Shown one piece after another: positions 54,235-63,575 of a stretch of 64,000 bases of DNA. Both the position numbers and the translations under genes were made by a program. The first letter of the stretch is position 1. Every line of letters begins with the position of its first letter. The notes under the pieces are model-generated. The model searched no databases and was not told where the DNA came from. It saw only the letters and a list, made by a program, of their open reading frames with translations. This DNA comes from Couchioplanes caeruleus. Lineage in GTDB: Bacteria; Actinomycetota; Actinomycetes; Mycobacteriales; Micromonosporaceae. The DNA lies in assembly GCF_003751945.1 (NCBI RefSeq), contig NZ_RJKL01000001.1, positions 4,464,001 through 4,528,000 on the forward strand, written 5' to 3'.

Positions 54235-54804
54235 GTGCACGACACCGGAGGCATGGCACGCGTTTGTGCGGCACTCCTGGGCATCCTGCTCACCCAGCAA
54301 GCCTGTGACGCGCGGAAGCCCGCGCCTTCACCGACCTCGTCCGCGGCGGCGTCACCGTCACCGTCCGCCCAGGATGTCTTCCGCGGCGACCGGGAAGTGC
54401 TGTTGCTTCCCGTCGGCAGCGCGGCGACGCTGGCGGTGGGCGAGACCGGCTGGATCGAGCTCACCGACGACTTCGGCGACCGCGCCCTCTTCGTCCTCAC
54501 CAAGGCCGACGGCGACCGCTACCGCATCCGCACGGCCCGCCTGCGCACCGGCGGCAAGGCGTCCTGCATCGAGGTGGGTAAGGCCGGCGCCGTCACCGCG
54601 GCGCCCTGCGACGCCGCAAAGAACGGTCAGGTGTTCCGCATCCGCCGGTCGGGCACGGCCTACACGCTCTGTACGGGCAAAGACACGTGCCTGGTGCAGA
54701 GCCCGGCGAGCGGGGTGCGGGCGGTACCCCTGGCCGCCGGCACACCCGGAAAAGACGCGCTGTTCTTCGTGCCAGACCGTGGCCGCGCGTCGATCGGGAT
54801 GTGA
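54235..54804 (+). CDS. Secreted or lipid-anchored protein of unknown function
   Basis: A 189-residue protein. A hydrophobic N-terminus (ARVCAALLGILLTQQAC) may be a signal peptide, with a poor lipobox (TQQAC). A Pro/Ser/Ala linker follows, then a compact domain with beta-trefoil-like repeats (GKASCIEVGKAGAVTAAPCD, YTLCTGKDTCLVQSPASG), possibly disulfide-bonded. The fold may be ricin-type but is not certain. GTG 54235 is favoured because GGGAGG lies 6 nt before it; the in-frame ATG 54253 sits too close to GGAGG. The next gene on the same strand starts within 60 bp. Confidence 0.55.
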   Translation: MHDTGGMARVCAALLGILLTQQACDARKPAPSPTSSAAASPSPSAQDVFRGDREVLLLPVGSAATLAVGETGWIELTDDFGDRALFVLTKADGDRYRIRTARLRTGGKASCIEVGKAGAVTAAPCDAAKNGQVFRIRRSGTAYTLCTGKDTCLVQSPASGVRAVPLAAGTPGKDALFFVPDRGRASIGM

Positions 54805-54859
54805 TACTCGCCGGTAGCAACCGAGGGCCGCGGTGGCGCGGCCGGAAGGCTGGTGGCTC

Positions 54860-57064
54860 GTGACGGACGACACGACGCGTACGGCGTACCGGACCTGCCC
54901 GCTGTGCGAGGCCGCCTGCGGCCTCGAACTCACCGTGACCGGCGACCGGATCGTCTCCGCCCGCGGCGACCAGCGGCACGTCTTCAGCGGCGGCTTCATC
55001 TGCCCGAAGGGCGCCACCCTCGGACAGTTGACCGCCGACCCGGACCGGCTGCGCCGCCCGCTCGTGCGGCGCGGCGACCGCCACGAGGAGGTCGGCTGGG
55101 ACGAGGCGTTCGAGGCCGTCGAGGCGGGGCTGCGCCCGATCCTCGAACGTCATGGCCCCGACGCCGTCGCGCTGTATCTCGGCAATCCCAACGTGCACAC
55201 CATGGCGGGCGGTCTCTACGTATCGCCGCTGCTGCGTGCCGTCGGCAGCCGCAACATCTTCAGCGCCAGCACCGTCGACCAGATGCCCAAGCACGTTGCA
55301 TGCGGCTACCTCTACGGCAATCCGCTGGCCATTCCGGTGCCCGATGTGGACCGTACCGATCTTCTTCTGGTACTCGGCGCCAATCCGTGGGAGTCCAACG
55401 GCAGCCTCGCCACCGCGGCCGACTTCCCTGGCCGGCTCAAGGCGATCCAGGCCCGCGGCGGCCGGTTCGTGGTGGTCGACCCGCGACGCACCCGCACCGC
55501 CGAGCACGCCGACGAGCACCTCTTCATCCGGCCGGGCACCGACGCGTACCTGCTCTTCGGGATCGTCCACACGCTGTTCGAGGAGGGGCTGACCGATCTC
55601 GGGCGGCTCGCCGGCCACGTGACGGGCGTCGAGGCGGTGCGCGAGCTGGCCCGCGCCTTCGCGCCCGAGGTGGTGACCGCCGCCTGCGCCGTACCGGCGG
55701 ATCGCATCCGCGGGCTCGCGCGGGAGCTCGCGGCCGCACCCACGGCGGCCGTGTACGGACGGATCGGCACCTGCACGGTCGAGTTCGGCACGCTGACCAA
55801 CTGGCTCGTCGACGTCGTCAACGTGCTCACCGGCAACCTCGACCGCCCCGGTGGGGCCATGTTCCCGCTCGCGGCGCACCTGCGTACGCGGCCGCAGCCG
55901 GGTGGGAAGGGCTTCCGCGTCGGCCGGTGGCAGAGTCGGGTCCGCGGGCTGCCCGAGGTCAGGGGCGAGCTGCCGGTCGCCACTCTCGCGGACGAGATGG
56001 AGACGCCGGGCGACGGGCAGGTGCGTGCGTTCGTCACGGTGGCCGGCAACCCCGTGCTCTCGACACCGAACAGCGGGCGGCTGGACCGGGCACTCGGCGG
56101 GCTCGAGTTCATGGTGAGCGTCGACCCGTACCTCAATGAGACGACCCGGCATGCCGACGTCGTCCTGCCGCCCTCCGACGCCACCCGCAAGGGACACTAC
56201 GACTTCTCGTTCCTGGGGCTCGCGGTGCGCAACTTCGCGGCGTACTCGCCACCGGTGCTTCCGCCGGACCCGGCGGAGATGGACGAGTGCGACATCCTCG
56301 CGCGGCTCACGCTCATCGTCACCGGCAAGGGCGCCGATGCCGACCCCGCGGAGCTGCACGAGCACATGCTGCAGGAGATGCTGCAGAAGGCCGCGTCCGC
56401 AGACCTCCGGAAGCTGGTCGACGGAGACCATCCGGCCGAGCGCCTGCTCGACGTCGCATTGCGCACCGGCGCGTACGGGGACCAGTTCGGTGCCCGGCCC
56501 GACGGCCTCTCCCTGGCCCGCCTCCTGGCCAACCCGCATGGCATCGACCTCGGACCGCTGCAGCCGAGGATCCCGGAGATCCTCCAGACCCCGAGCGGCA
56601 CGATCGAGCTGTGCCACCCAGCGATCGCCGCCGACGTGTCCCGGCTGAGCGAGGCTCTCCCGCGGCGGCGCGACGACCTCGTCCTGGTCGGCCGACGCCA
56701 CCTGCGCTCCAACAACAGCTGGATGCACAACGTTCCGGCGCTCGTGAAGGGCCGGGACCGGTGCACCCTCCACATGCACCCGAAGGACGCGGAACGGTTC
56801 GCCCTCACCGACGGCGACGAGGCCGAGGTGATGTCACGAGCGGGCACGGTGGCGGTGCGGGTCGAGGTCACCGACAAGGTGATGCCCGGCGTCGTGAGCC
56901 TGCCGCACGGCTGGGGCCACGGCCTGCCGGGCACCCGCATGTCGGTCGCCGCGGAGCGGCCGGGGGTGAACAGCAACGTGCTGACCGACGAGTACGCGAC
57001 CGATCCGCTTTCGGGGAACAGCGTGCTGAACGGCATCCCGGTCGAGATCAAGGCGCTCGCCTGA
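54860..57064 (+). CDS. Molybdopterin-dependent oxidoreductase
   Basis: About 734 residues from GTG 54860 (an upstream GTG 54833 is possible). The N-terminal 4Fe-4S motif is CPLCEAACG and ICPKGATLG. Molybdopterin domains show ALYLGNPNVHTMAGGLYVSP, IFSASTVDQMPKHVACGYLY, LLLVLGANPWESNGSL and VVVDPRRTRTAEHADEHLFI. The C-terminal dinucleotide-binding domain has LVGRRHLRSNNSWMHNVPAL and SLPHGWGHG. No signal peptide is present, so it is cytosolic, unlike respiratory enzymes. No FeS or NADH partner genes adjoin. Family members include assimilatory or formate-type enzymes; the substrate cannot be set. Confidence 0.88.
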   Translation: MTDDTTRTAYRTCPLCEAACGLELTVTGDRIVSARGDQRHVFSGGFICPKGATLGQLTADPDRLRRPLVRRGDRHEEVGWDEAFEAVEAGLRPILERHGPDAVALYLGNPNVHTMAGGLYVSPLLRAVGSRNIFSASTVDQMPKHVACGYLYGNPLAIPVPDVDRTDLLLVLGANPWESNGSLATAADFPGRLKAIQARGGRFVVVDPRRTRTAEHADEHLFIRPGTDAYLLFGIVHTLFEEGLTDLGRLAGHVTGVEAVRELARAFAPEVVTAACAVPADRIRGLARELAAAPTAAVYGRIGTCTVEFGTLTNWLVDVVNVLTGNLDRPGGAMFPLAAHLRTRPQPGGKGFRVGRWQSRVRGLPEVRGELPVATLADEMETPGDGQVRAFVTVAGNPVLSTPNSGRLDRALGGLEFMVSVDPYLNETTRHADVVLPPSDATRKGHYDFSFLGLAVRNFAAYSPPVLPPDPAEMDECDILARLTLIVTGKGADADPAELHEHMLQEMLQKAASADLRKLVDGDHPAERLLDVALRTGAYGDQFGARPDGLSLARLLANPHGIDLGPLQPRIPEILQTPSGTIELCHPAIAADVSRLSEALPRRRDDLVLVGRRHLRSNNSWMHNVPALVKGRDRCTLHMHPKDAERFALTDGDEAEVMSRAGTVAVRVEVTDKVMPGVVSLPHGWGHGLPGTRMSVAAERPGVNSNVLTDEYATDPLSGNSVLNGIPVEIKALA

Positions 57065-57095
57065 CAACCTCGAACCTTCCAGGTTGTTCTTCCTT
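57064..57095 (+). terminator. Hairpin after the molybdopterin oxidoreductase gene
   Basis: ACAACCT (57064-57070) and AGGTTGT (57081-57087) form a 7-bp stem directly at the stop codon, followed by the T-rich TCTTCCTTG. Confidence 0.55.
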
Positions 57096-57154
57096 GTCTG
57101 CTTGCGCAGGCTCCAAGCCGGTCGACAAGCAAGTCTTTCAGCAAGGGAGTGACC

Positions 57155-57544
57155 ATGAACCTCAAGCGCGTCGCAATCGCTGTTGCCGCCCTGGCGACGG
57201 CGCTCGTCGTCACGCCGGGCGCTGCCATCGCCGGTCCCCACGACAATGCGAATGCCACCGTGAGCGGCGTGTCGGGTGTCGACGCCAACGACGCCGGCTG
57301 CGCGACGGGCTTCTTCTGCCTGTACACCCAAGGGTGGCAGAACGGCATCAAGTTCAACCTGTACCACTGCCGGACCTACAGCCTGAACAACTGGAACGGC
57401 GTCGGCTCCTTCAAGAACAACAACACGGGCGGGGCGCAGGCCCAGTTCCTCGACCGCAACTACCGGGTGATTCGCACCAGCACCCCGGTCGAGTCCGTCG
57501 ACAACTTCGACTTCTCCCCGGTGTGGTACGTCCGAGCATGCTGA
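57155..57544 (+). CDS. Secreted peptidase-inhibitor-like protein (I36 family)
   Basis: A 129-residue secreted protein. A Sec signal peptide (VAIAVAALATALVVTPGAAI, cleaved near AIAGP) precedes a small Cys-rich domain with GCATGFFCLYTQGWQNG, YHCRTYSLNNWNGVGSF and VRAC at the end. The spacing and aromatic pattern match actinobacterial I36 proteins, homologues of the Streptomyces metalloproteinase inhibitor. Two disulfides are likely. Whether it inhibits a peptidase here is untested. ATG 57155 has AAGGGAG at proper distance; GTG 57149 would add two residues. Monocistronic by context. Confidence 0.85.
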   Translation: MNLKRVAIAVAALATALVVTPGAAIAGPHDNANATVSGVSGVDANDAGCATGFFCLYTQGWQNGIKFNLYHCRTYSLNNWNGVGSFKNNNTGGAQAQFLDRNYRVIRTSTPVESVDNFDFSPVWYVRAC

Positions 57545-57562
57545 TGGATCGCCGTGGGGCGT

Positions 57563-60226
57563 TCAGGCGACGACCATGTTCGACCTGATCGTCAGGCCGG
57601 TCAGCTCGCCGACGGTACGGGCCATCTCCGCGAGGCCCTCGGCGGTGTCGGTCTTGCCGGCGATGGCGATGACCTTTCCGCTGAGGCGGTTCCTGTCGGC
57701 CTCGCTGAGGATGTGCGCGGTGAGCACGACCACGGGGATGCCTCGGGTTGCCGGGTCCTCGTGCAGAGCAGCGATGACATCGAAGCCGTCCAGGCCCGGC
57801 ATGATCAGGTCGCAGATGATCAGGTCGAAGGGGCGGCTCCGGGCCGCCGCGAGACCGTCGACGCCGCTGGCGGCGGTGGTGACCTGGATGCCTTCGGCGC
57901 TGAGTGTGGCGTCGATGAGCTCCAGGCCCTGCGCGTCGTCGTCGATCGCCAGGACCTGCAGACGCTCGTCGCCGCCCGGCGGGACGAGACCGTGGCGCGC
58001 CATCCAGGTCAGCAAGGTGGTGCGGTCGACGGGTTTGACGAAGTAGTCGACGGCTCCGAGCGCCACTCCGACGGCAGCGTCGTCGTGAACGCTCACGATG
58101 AGTACGGGAACGTGCCGGAGCCGCTCGTCGCGCTTGAGGCCGGCCAGGACCTGCCAGCCGTCGATGTCGGGCAACTCGATGTCGAGCAGGATGGCCTCGG
58201 GATCGTTCGCGCGGGCGGTGGCCAGTCCCTGTTCGCCGCTGGCCGCGACGGTGACGTGGTAGCCGGCCCGCCGCAGGGGAGTGGAGAGCAGTTCCGCCGC
58301 GGCCGGATCATCCTCGATGACCAGTACCCCGCCGCGGGCGCCGCCGGCCTCGACGGCGGCGGGAGTGCCGGCGGTCGGCAGATAGACGGTGAACTTCGCG
58401 CCGTGGCCCGCTTGCGAGACCAGCTCGATGCGTCCGCCGTGCGCGTGCACGAGGCGGCGGGTCAGCGCGAGTCCCAGGCCGGTCCCGCCGGCGCGGTGGT
58501 GCTCCCCGCCGACCTGCTGGAATTCCTCGAAGGCGCGCTGCTGGTCCTCGGCGGCGATGCCGGGTCCGGTGTCGGCCACGCTGATCGCGACGTCATGGCC
58601 GACGCGGCGCGCCGCGACGAAGATCTTGCCCTGCTCGGGGGTGAACTTGATCGCGTTGGACAGCAGGTTCGTCACGATCTGGCGCAGTCGCGTCCGGTCC
58701 GCGTGGGCGCGCAGCGGTGACACGGCCACGGTGATGTCCAGTTGCTTGCGCTGAGAGAGCGCCTCCAGGGTCGTGATGACCTCATTGATCGCCTCCTGCA
58801 CGTCCACCGGCTGGCACCGGAGCTGGACGTTGCCGGATTCAATCTTGGCTAGGTCGAGGACCTCGTTGATGAGGTTGAGCAGATGCTTGCCGCTGGAATG
58901 GATGTGGCCGATCCACTCCGTGGGCACGCTCGTCTGTCCGTCCGCGGCCGGTTCGGTGCGCATCAGGTCGCTGAAACCGATGATCGCGTTCAGTGGGGTC
59001 CGCAGTTCGTGGCTCATGTTCGCCATGAAGTCGCTCTTGGCCTTGCTCGCGACCGTCAGGGCGGAGACCGAGGCGGACAGTTCGCCGGTGAGCCGTTCAC
59101 GGTCGGTGAGCAGTTCCGCGCGCTGCCCCAGCGCGGCAGCCTGGCCGGCGAGCTCCCCGAGCAGTTGCACGTCGTCGTCGGTGAACAGGTTGCGGTGGGT
59201 GTTGAGCAGCAGCAGGACCGCGGCGCCGGTCGGCAGCCGCAGCGGTGCCACGGTGACGAAGTGCAGTCCGCCGGCTCGCGCATATTCCAGCGCCTCCGCC
59301 GGGGGCGGTCGTCGACGGTCGTCGACGCTGGCGCTGCCGCTGAACCCGAGCAGCTCGGCGCGGGCGGCCGTCGTGTGGGCCCCGTCCGGCCGGCCGGGCA
59401 CACCGACCCGTGCGACCTCCTCGAGAGGCCCATCGCCGGCGGAGATGAGCACGACCACGCCGCCCGAGGACGTGGCCCGGCGTACCGCCTCGGCATAGCA
59501 CTGCCAGATTTGTGACGCGGGAGCGTCCGGCGGCGCCTGCAACAGTTGACGCACCACGTCGTAGGCGGCCCGGTTCGACCACGCTCGCCGTGCCCACGCC
59601 GGGGGCGCGAACGCCATCAGGTAGCCGGCCGCGGACACCACGGCGATCAGCCGCGCGGCCTGCCGCGCGCGCTGCGCGGCCTCCGGGTCGCCGGAGCCGG
59701 CCCCGGCAAGCAGGATCGCCACCGCGAACAACGCGGTGGCCGCCGCCGCCAGCCACAACCGGGTCCGCGCCGCTCCGGCGCGTGCCATGGCCAGACGGGT
59801 CAGGAACCACGCGGCGACGATCTCCGTAACCACGAACACGGCCACCACGAGCAGCACGGCCGAGGAACTCAGGGCCTCGCCTCCGATGGCGAGCAGTACG
59901 GCACTGACGAGCCATCCCGCAAATGCCGACCAGTACACCGCGGCCGGAACCGGCCCGACCCGCCGCGCCACGCGCAGGGTCAGGAACGGCTGTCCGAGCA
60001 GCAGTACGGATGCCGCCACCTCGACCGGCCGCGGAGGCTCGCCGACCACCTGGCTCAGCACGGCGAGAACGAACAGCACCGCCATGGCGGAGAACATCAC
60101 CACCACGTCGCGGTGCAACCCGTCGCGTCTGCGCAGGTAGCCGACCAGCAGGCGGAGGAACACGGCGGTGAACAGCGCCTCCGCCACCAGCGTCAACCAC
60201 AGGGCTCCGACGCTTTCCTCTTCCAT
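57563..60226 (-). CDS. Seven-helix hybrid histidine kinase with two receiver domains
   Basis: An 887-residue sensor. Six or seven membrane helices fill residues 1-215, then a GAF-like domain (about 235-390), the phosphoacceptor box NMSHELRTPLNAIIGFSDLM (His near 430), the ATPase domain with LLSNAIKFTPEQG, VADTGPGI and GGTGLGLALTRRLVHAHGG. Two receiver domains follow, with Asp682 in LLDIELPDIDG and Asp806 in ICDLIMPGLDG. No output domain is attached, so a phosphotransfer partner must exist elsewhere. ATG 60226 is supported by TACCTT 6 nt upstream (leaderless). It converges with the I36-like gene. Confidence 0.93.
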   Translation of the reverse strand: MEEESVGALWLTLVAEALFTAVFLRLLVGYLRRRDGLHRDVVVMFSAMAVLFVLAVLSQVVGEPPRPVEVAASVLLLGQPFLTLRVARRVGPVPAAVYWSAFAGWLVSAVLLAIGGEALSSSAVLLVVAVFVVTEIVAAWFLTRLAMARAGAARTRLWLAAAATALFAVAILLAGAGSGDPEAAQRARQAARLIAVVSAAGYLMAFAPPAWARRAWSNRAAYDVVRQLLQAPPDAPASQIWQCYAEAVRRATSSGGVVVLISAGDGPLEEVARVGVPGRPDGAHTTAARAELLGFSGSASVDDRRRPPPAEALEYARAGGLHFVTVAPLRLPTGAAVLLLLNTHRNLFTDDDVQLLGELAGQAAALGQRAELLTDRERLTGELSASVSALTVASKAKSDFMANMSHELRTPLNAIIGFSDLMRTEPAADGQTSVPTEWIGHIHSSGKHLLNLINEVLDLAKIESGNVQLRCQPVDVQEAINEVITTLEALSQRKQLDITVAVSPLRAHADRTRLRQIVTNLLSNAIKFTPEQGKIFVAARRVGHDVAISVADTGPGIAAEDQQRAFEEFQQVGGEHHRAGGTGLGLALTRRLVHAHGGRIELVSQAGHGAKFTVYLPTAGTPAAVEAGGARGGVLVIEDDPAAAELLSTPLRRAGYHVTVAASGEQGLATARANDPEAILLDIELPDIDGWQVLAGLKRDERLRHVPVLIVSVHDDAAVGVALGAVDYFVKPVDRTTLLTWMARHGLVPPGGDERLQVLAIDDDAQGLELIDATLSAEGIQVTTAASGVDGLAAARSRPFDLIICDLIMPGLDGFDVIAALHEDPATRGIPVVVLTAHILSEADRNRLSGKVIAIAGKTDTAEGLAEMARTVGELTGLTIRSNMVVA

Positions 60227-60354
60227 AGGAAAAAGGTACAACTCGGTGGTATTGCCTAAACGACGAACGCGCCTTTCGGGCTCGGCGCTGTGCGGGTCGG
60301 CCGGCGTGAGCGCTTCGGGTCCGACCGGGATATGCAAGCCTGCCGGGCCCGACA

Positions 60355-61537
60355 TTGATCAAGATCACGTCGACGCTTGAAGATCTTGACGCGTCCGTGA
60401 CGGCCGCGTACGCCCAGACCTCGACCGCTCTGAACGGTGCCCGCGTGCTGGCCGCCGAGACCGGCGCCAGCCAGGCCGGCTATGACGAGAAACTGGCCGT
60501 CGCCATCAAGTTCGGCCGCGGCGACGACTCCGCCCTCGTCGAGCTCGCCGACCGGGACTTCGTCATCGCGATCTGGAACCACGTCAAGAACAAGCCTGAC
60601 CACCTCGAGGTACGCACCGCCGCCGAACAGGCCTTCAGCAGCGCACCGCAGGAAGCCGACCAGGCCTGCTATGAGTTCATCGTGACCGGCGTATTCGCCG
60701 CGTTCGACCGCGACACCGCGCGGGAGAAGCGCGAAGCCGACGCCAAACGCCACAGCGACCTGGCCCGCACCACGGCCGCCGCCGCGATCGACATCGTCGC
60801 CGACGCTGAGCTGCTGAACGGCACCGACGCCACCTTCATCCGGCTGATCTGGGAACGCGTCACCGACGATCCCAAGTGGCCGAAGGTGAAGGCCGCCGCC
60901 AGCGCCGCCCGCGGCGGCACCCCGGAACAGCAGCAACAGTTCATCGCTACCGGCCTCGCCGCGGCGGCCAAAGAGGACACCGACGACCGCATCGCCGCCG
61001 ACACGAAGAAGACCGAAGAGGAGAAGGCAGCCGCCCCGGGGCCAAGGCCGCCAGGCAATTCGCCGCGAACCGCGTCGGCCTGCCGGTCACCGAGCAGTTG
61101 CTGACTCCATCATCAACGCCGAAGACCGCACCAAGTGCGTCAGCCCGGGAAGCGACAGCACGTTCGTACTGCGCACCTGCGATGGCCGGCCGGATCAGCA
61201 CTTCTCCCACCGTAAGGCCGGCAGCAACTACATCTGGGTCAACGAGCACAGCAACCAGGCCATCACAGTCCGAGACGGCAGTCGTGACAACGGCGCCGCC
61301 GCCGTCGCGGGGCAGCTCACCAACGCTGATAGCCAGCAGTGGTCCGCGATCCGCAACAAATGGCCGCTGAACCAGGGTGCCGACCCCGAAACCGCCACTG
61401 TCCGGTGGGCGGACTTCGATGGTGACGGCAAGGACGACTACCTGGCCGTCGACGCCAACGGCGCGGTGCAGGCCTGGCTGAACCGCGGTGGCGACGGCCA
61501 GGGCGGCTGGCACGGCGGGGGCATCGTCGCTTCGTAA
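60355..61537 (+). pseudogene. Frameshifted ALF-repeat / FG-GAP protein remnant
   Basis: Three consecutive frames together read as one protein. Frame 0 (60355 to about 61038) is Ala-rich helical ALF-type repeats (KFGRGDDSALVELADRDFVI, later ARGGTPEQQQQFIATGLAAA). Frame 2 (about 61041-61102) gives AKAARQFAANRVGLPVTEQL, the expected continuation. Frame 1 (about 61103-61537) gives DSIINAEDRTKCVSPGSDST, a trefoil-like stretch, then VRWADFDGDGKDDYLAVDAN and AWLNRGGDGQGG, an FG-GAP/VCBS end. Each change equals loss of one base, so two lesions break the gene. There is no signal peptide and only a TTG start, so the 5' end also looks truncated. Confidence 0.7.
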
Positions 61538-61550
61538 CGATGGACGTCCG

Positions 61551-61588
61551 GGCCCCGTTGCTCTGCGTTCGCGCAGGTCAGCGGGGCC
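61551..61588 (+). terminator. Hairpin terminator after the ALF remnant
   Basis: Outer arms GGCCCCG and CGGGGCC enclose an inner CTGCG/CGCAG stem with a TTCG loop, then TTCTCC. It remains intact behind the decayed gene. Confidence 0.75.
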
Positions 61589-61700
61589 TTCTCCATAGTC
61601 AGGAGCGGAGGGCGTGGACCCGAACCCGCGGCGACGCGCATTGAACCAGAAGTCCTGCCGGTTCGTATCCCCCTCGGGACCTTCCTATATGGAGGACGGC

Positions 61701-62420
61701 GTGGTGGCAGAGCAGGACCGACTGACGGAGAGCCGCGGCGAGACGGACGCGTCCGCAACACGACGTCGCCGCCTGGAGAAAATGGCATTGGTACTGACGG
61801 CCGTCGGCACCATCGCCGCAGTTCTTGGCCTCGGCCGCGACTTGACCGACAGTACTGTCACCTACGACGACATCAAGCGCGCCGCGTGTGTGGTTCTGAG
61901 TTGCTCACCCGCGGAACCGATTCCTTCGCCCGTCAACTCCGCTCCGCCCCCGTCCGTGTCTCCGGAGCCGACGACGAAACCGTCCCAGCCAACCGTAAAG
62001 GCAACGACACCTCCCGCCGGCGAAGCGGCCGGAAAGCCGACGGCAAGGATCGTCGTTCCGGACGGTGGTGACACTCCCCTGTGTACCCCGATCAGCGGGA
62101 CCGTGTCCGGTCTCGAAGGCGACCGGGCCGCCTGGCTTCTTGTGAAGGGTCCGGCCACAGGCGAGCTCTATTACCTCCTCGGCGAGATCGCCCTCAGATC
62201 ACCCGACGCTACCGACTGGAATTTCAGAGCACAGCAAATTGGCGATCCGGGAGCCAAGGGAAAGACATTCCAATTGCGGGTCATCGGCACCGAAGGCGAT
62301 GCCACGGCCGAATACCATCGCGCATCCGCGGAACTGAAAAGCTATGTCCACCTGCCGGCGAAGTACGAACTCTTGGACGAGGCAGCCGTCACCATCGTCG
62401 ACGACATCCCGTGCAGATAG
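61701..62420 (+). CDS. Membrane-anchored protein of unknown function
   Basis: About 239 residues from GTG 61701, which has GGAGG 5 nt upstream. A charged cytosolic start (TRRRRLEKM) precedes one membrane helix (ALVLTAVGTIAAVLGLG). A Pro/Ser/Thr-rich linker (PPPSVSPEPTTKPSQPTVKA) and an extracytoplasmic domain follow, with LCTPISGTVSGLEGDRAAWL, LVKGPATGELYYLLGEIALR and FRAQQIGDPGAKGKTFQLRV. The domain is beta-rich, in the manner of exported actinobacterial proteins of unknown role. Codon use is a little less G+C-biased than elsewhere in the window, which may mean transfer. I do not recognise a catalytic motif. Confidence 0.6.
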   Translation: MVAEQDRLTESRGETDASATRRRRLEKMALVLTAVGTIAAVLGLGRDLTDSTVTYDDIKRAACVVLSCSPAEPIPSPVNSAPPPSVSPEPTTKPSQPTVKATTPPAGEAAGKPTARIVVPDGGDTPLCTPISGTVSGLEGDRAAWLLVKGPATGELYYLLGEIALRSPDATDWNFRAQQIGDPGAKGKTFQLRVIGTEGDATAEYHRASAELKSYVHLPAKYELLDEAAVTIVDDIPCR

Positions 62421-62867
62421 CTGATCGTCCGCCCACAAGCTCGTACGGCTTCCACGGCCGAAACCGGGCGTGTACCGGGCCCGGTGCTGCGCGCATGACC
62501 TGTAGCGCGGCCACGACCTCGACACCGCGCCGTCCGGCATCCGCTCGACCACTGGCCCAAGGGCGAGCTTGGCCGCTGGGAGCGGATGTTGAGCGGTGCA
62601 CCATCCGCCCTGCCCCCGGATAGCTCGACCTGGTAATGCTCCGTCACGTCCGGGTGGGTGACGGTGACAGGCAGATGCTGATGTTGGTGTCGTGGGTTGA
62701 TGGACACCGCCGAGGCGCGACAGCACACCGATGACCTGGACGAGAACGCGAAGGATGTATTCGCGTCGTTGACCGTGAGGAACGGCGAGACACAGCACTA
62801 CTAGTGAGGGTCAGCTCGATCCGCTCCCCAACTTGACCATCCCGTGCACCACCCTTGGGAGCATCCG
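62421..62867. other. Gene-poor stretch with one possible 34-codon ORF
   Basis: No reading frame on either strand has convincing codon use and start signals. A short plus-strand frame, ATG 62700 to TAG 62804, encodes MDTAEARQHTDDLDENAKDV plus 14 residues. It looks like the tail of a lost gene rather than a complete one. The area follows the unknown membrane protein and precedes DUF981. Confidence 0.4.
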
Positions 62868-63575
62868 ATGCGACTGATCATGTTCAACACGACCATGGGC
62901 GTTGCCGCCGGGATCGCCCTCATGCTCGTCCCTCGCTTCTGGGCAGTCGTCCGCGGCGACCACCCACCGCTGCTCCTCGTCAGCCCGCAGCGGGCCGCCG
63001 GAGGATGGGCCGCGACCTTCGGCGCCCTCGGTGCCATCCTCACCAGCCTGGGCTTCGTCATGACGGTGTGGCATCCCCTGGCCCCGGCCAAGGACTACAT
63101 CGACACGATCTTCGGCGAGCCGACGCTGATCCTGGGCGTGCTGCTGCTCACCGCGGCCTGGCACCTCGCCCGCTCCGGCGACCCCCTCGACCCGGAGCGG
63201 CTGCGGACCGCACTGTCGCCGGCGAGCTGGGTGGTCTTCTGGCTCGGCATCGTCCTCGCCTGGTGCGCCGCCGCGATCGTCCGCTTCGACGCGGTCTCCT
63301 CAGCACCGGCCGAAGAGCCCATCACCGGCCTGCTGCACGACTGGCCGATGGTCGAGAACCTGTTCTTCGCCATCGTCCTGTACGGCCTCGCCGCGGTCGG
63401 CTGCCTCGCCTTCCCGTTCGCGATCCGCCCCACCAGCCGCGTCGCCTGGCCGATCATGTACTGGGCATGGACCGTGTCCGGTGTCGCGTTCGCGCTGTTC
63501 TCGGCGATGAATTTCTACACGCACACCGGCCTCCTGATCAACCTGGGAACAGACGGAGTCGACTTCCGTTGGTGA
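62868..63575 (+). CDS. DUF981 family membrane protein
   Basis: A 235-residue polytopic protein with about six hydrophobic segments. The N-terminus MRLIMFNTTMGVAAGIALML, the loop GWAATFGALGAILTSLGF, HPLAPAKDYIDTIFGEPTLI and the C-terminal YWAWTVSGVAFALFSAMNFY followed by THTGLLIN match the DUF981 family. Members are predicted membrane proteins without known function in actinobacteria and archaea. GGGAG lies 8 nt before ATG 62868; GTG 62844 is less likely. It stands alone, with about 200 bp of empty sequence behind it. Confidence 0.85.
   Translation: MRLIMFNTTMGVAAGIALMLVPRFWAVVRGDHPPLLLVSPQRAAGGWAATFGALGAILTSLGFVMTVWHPLAPAKDYIDTIFGEPTLILGVLLLTAAWHLARSGDPLDPERLRTALSPASWVVFWLGIVLAWCAAAIVRFDAVSSAPAEEPITGLLHDWPMVENLFFAIVLYGLAAVGCLAFPFAIRPTSRVAWPIMYWAWTVSGVAFALFSAMNFYTHTGLLINLGTDGVDFRW

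Noticed and set aside
62199..62798. A 199-codon minus-strand ORF in the gene-poor stretch
   Set aside because: It extends antisense into the membrane-protein gene, has an Arg/Ser-rich shadow composition and lacks a plausible start signal.
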